From the NCBI RefSeq assembly GCF_002441855.2, contig NZ_CP029487.1:2914001-2978000 (forward strand): a stretch of 64,000 bases of DNA, given 5' to 3'. This DNA comes from Eubacterium maltosivorans. GTDB lineage: Bacteria > Bacillota > Clostridia > Eubacteriales > Eubacteriaceae. Positions 59,641 through 64,000 of the stretch are shown piece by piece. A program made the position numbers and the translations under genes. The stretch's first letter is position 1, and every line of letters starts with the position of its first letter. The notes below the pieces were generated by a model. The model did not search any database. It worked only from the letters and a program-made list of their open reading frames with translations, and had not been told where the DNA came from.

Positions 59641-60411
59641 ATGTTAGCAGACAGCCATGCGCATTTAGATGACGAGCGTTTTGAGAATGAAGTAGATACG
59701 ATTATTGAAAATGCCCGGGAGGCCGGCGTCGGGTTTATTTTAAATCCCGGTACCGAAGAAAACACCAGCGCCCGTGCCGTAGAGCTGAGCCAGACCTACG
59801 ACATTGTTTATGCCGGCGTTGGGTTTCATCCCTCCGATTGCGCGTCTTTTGATAAAAATAAGCACCCGAAGATGATTAAAGACTGGTGTGAACAGGAAAA
59901 AGTACTGGCCATCGGCGAGATTGGCCTGGATTATTACTACGATGACGGCGCGCCGAGAGATTTACAGAAAAATGTTTTTGAAGAACAGATCGCCCTGGCA
60001 AACGAATTGAAAAAGCCCATCATCGTTCATGACCGTGATGCCCACGGTGACTGTCTGGACATGGTAAAATCCTGTCTTGATCCCAATGTCGGCGGGGTAT
60101 TCCACAGCTATAGCGGAAGTGTCGAGATGGCCAAAGTTCTCCTCGATTTTGGGCTCTATCTCTCCATCGGCGGCCCTCTGACCTTTAAAAACTCCAGAAA
60201 AGCCCCCGATGTGGTCAAATATATGCCGCTGGATCGGCTTCTCATCGAAACCGACAGCCCCTACCTCACCCCTGTTCCCTACCGGGGAAAACGCAACGAG
60301 CCCGCCTATGTCCGTTTTGTGGCTGAAAAGGTCGCGGAGATTAAGGAGCTACCCGTGGAAACGGTACAGGAAACGACCTTTGAGAATTGTTGGAGGTTGT
60401 TTGGGGGTTAA
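59641..60411 (+). CDS. tatD: TatD-family metal-dependent DNase
   Basis: A 256-residue TIM-barrel hydrolase. The metal ligands are visible in DSHAHLDD (residues 3-10), GEIGLDYYYD, HDRDAHGD, HSYSG and ETDSPYLTP, the standard TatD series. The family acts as 3'-5' exonuclease/deoxyribonuclease in DNA repair. The frame opens upstream at 59566, but GAAGGAAG just before 59641 and the family length fix the start. Confidence 0.94.
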   Translation: MLADSHAHLDDERFENEVDTIIENAREAGVGFILNPGTEENTSARAVELSQTYDIVYAGVGFHPSDCASFDKNKHPKMIKDWCEQEKVLAIGEIGLDYYYDDGAPRDLQKNVFEEQIALANELKKPIIVHDRDAHGDCLDMVKSCLDPNVGGVFHSYSGSVEMAKVLLDFGLYLSIGGPLTFKNSRKAPDVVKYMPLDRLLIETDSPYLTPVPYRGKRNEPAYVRFVAEKVAEIKELPVETVQETTFENCWRLFGG

Positions 60412-60510
60412 GAATAAAAGATTGAAGATTAACGTTTAGACGTATTTAAATGTTAGATAATTTATGAAAAAATAACTTTGAAGAATAACATATGATGTAA
60501 TGAATTGAGC

Positions 60511-60541
60511 CCCAAGTGAAGAAAACACTTGGGGTTTTTTA
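60511..60541 (+). terminator. Terminator of tatD
   Basis: CCCCAAGTG and CACTTGGGG form a perfect 9-bp stem, followed by six T. Nothing else is seen between 60412 and 60618. Confidence 0.9.
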
Positions 60542-60618
60542 TTAAATGTATCGTCTAAAACAATAGTTTTAGATGGTTAAATCAGTTAGATAAATAATGA
60601 GATTTTTTTAAAAAATGC

Positions 60619-60647
60619 TTGACAAAAACGCTTTTAGAGAATAAAAT
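60619..60647 (+). promoter_or_regulatory. Promoter of the cas operon
   Basis: TTGACA (60619-60624), 17 bp, TAAAAT (60642-60647), about 70 bp before cas6. Confidence 0.75.
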
Positions 60648-60715
60648 AGGGTCAAAGCTTGAGAGGAGTGTTAATGGTAAGCTGGTAAATGAAAATTATA
60701 ATGGAGGTGAAATAT

Positions 60716-61408
60716 ATGGTTGTATATGAAATGAAATTGAAAGTTTTTTTTCTAAAAGATATTCCAGTTCATTCAGTCCAAGAAAAAATCAGCGCTTTGA
60801 TCGACAAAACGCTGGTGCAAAATGAAAAGATGGCGGCGTTTCATAATGGGACGGGTTATAAAAATTACAGCTTCTCCGGATTTTATCCAGTGGAGCCGCA
60901 AAGAGTCTACAGGCAGGACAAAATTTACACCATACAGATACGGACCATTGATGAAAATTTGATGAATTATTTTCAGGAGCATCTCATCAACGCTTATACC
61001 GAAGAGATGAAGTCCCTGACCATGACCGTAACAAGAATCAAAAAAATTCCCATTGGCCGAATCTACACGTTAACGCCAGTCATCCAGAAATTCGATGGCG
61101 GTTACTGGAAAGAGATTGTCACACTTGATGCATTTGAGCGGAGGCTTAAGGAAAACCTGATCAAAAAATATAATCATTATACAGGCAAAAAATGCGACGA
61201 AGACTTTGATTTTTACACGCATCTGCAATTTGACAACAAAGGCCCGATCTCCTGCCCTTATAAAGGAATAACCTTATTGGGAGACAAGATTACGTTGCAG
61301 CTTGCGCAGAACCCCATGGCTCAGGAGCTTGCGTACATGGCATTGGGCTGCGGGCTCGGGGAAAACAACGCAAGAGGAAACGGCTTTTGCGGTTATAAAT
61401 ACCTTTAG
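60716..61408 (+). CDS. cas6: CRISPR-associated endoribonuclease Cas6 (type I-B)
   Basis: A 230-residue Cas6, which cuts pre-crRNA within the repeats. The C-terminal glycine-rich loop GCGLGENNARGNGFCGYKYL is diagnostic, and the two RRM-like halves span about 1-120 and 125-225. His43 in AFHNGTG is a candidate catalytic residue. The ATG at 60716 has GGAGGTG upstream; the longer frame from 60689 has none. It opens the operon and is 14 bp before cas8b. Confidence 0.92.
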   Translation: MVVYEMKLKVFFLKDIPVHSVQEKISALIDKTLVQNEKMAAFHNGTGYKNYSFSGFYPVEPQRVYRQDKIYTIQIRTIDENLMNYFQEHLINAYTEEMKSLTMTVTRIKKIPIGRIYTLTPVIQKFDGGYWKEIVTLDAFERRLKENLIKKYNHYTGKKCDEDFDFYTHLQFDNKGPISCPYKGITLLGDKITLQLAQNPMAQELAYMALGCGLGENNARGNGFCGYKYL

Positions 61409-61422
61409 AAAGGGGTGAAAGA

Positions 61423-64000
<2,578 letters not shown>

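Overview
The window looks like a chromosomal segment of a Gram-positive anaerobe, most likely a Eubacterium limosum/callanderi-type acetogen (Bacillota, Eubacteriales). The main reason is the density of genes for corrinoid-dependent methyl transfer: four MttB-superfamily methyltransferases without an in-frame amber (pyrrolysine) codon, one MttC-type corrinoid protein, two uroporphyrinogen-decarboxylase-like (MtaA/CmuA fold) proteins, and BCCT, MFS and SLC13 transporters beside them. Shine-Dalgarno sites are strong (GGAGG), the promoters are sigma-A-like, and intrinsic terminators are abundant. No database search was possible; all identities come from reading the sequence.

Layout. 1-2.2 kb: the N-terminal part of a glycyl radical enzyme and proC. 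2.2-5.9 kb: MFS transporter and mttB-like gene, divergent, followed by an XRE-cupin regulator. 5.9-10.8 kb: a possible small RNA, then a LysR-flavodoxin-reductase-acetyltransferase cluster with the tail of a dead aldo/keto reductase, and a TauE/SafE permease. 10.9-12.3 kb: a phage-like DUF1659/DUF2922/holin/M15 peptidase cassette. 12.4-22.0 kb: two secreted beta-helix/adhesin proteins (one of 2373 residues) behind a nucleotidyltransferase-like gene. 22.1-23.7 kb: a tyrosine recombinase gene inside two inverted copies of a 26-bp site, which looks like an invertible element carrying an outward promoter.

23.8-48 kb is the methylotrophic core: UroD-like/small ORF/EamA operon with a TetR regulator; mttB-corrinoid protein-GntR-GntR operon; a second mttB divergent from BCCT and MFS transporters; a UroD-like/SLC13/SLC13 group with its own large HTH regulator; a membrane diguanylate cyclase; and an MFS-mttB operon with a sigma-54 promoter and a divergent enhancer-binding protein. 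The two closest mttB paralogues (3.7 and 31 kb) share a near-identical operator with their divergent transporters, which suggests one regulon. The likely logic is uptake of a quaternary amine or methoxylated compound, demethylation onto the corrinoid protein, and passage of the methyl group to the acetogenic pathway. The acceptor-side methyltransferase and the corrinoid activator are not in the window.

49.7-60.4 kb is more housekeeping: small hypothetical and XRE genes, a structured RNA candidate, metY-cysK-metA (Glu111 in MetA predicts an acetyltransferase), a dGTPase-like gene, an attenuated aroF-tyrA operon with a Tyr/Phe-rich leader peptide, a candidate small RNA that exposes C-rich loops, and tatD. 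From 60.6 kb to the right edge a type I-B CRISPR-Cas operon begins (cas6, cas8b with an internal cas11 start, cas7 cut by the edge). No CRISPR array, rRNA, tRNA or insertion sequence was seen.
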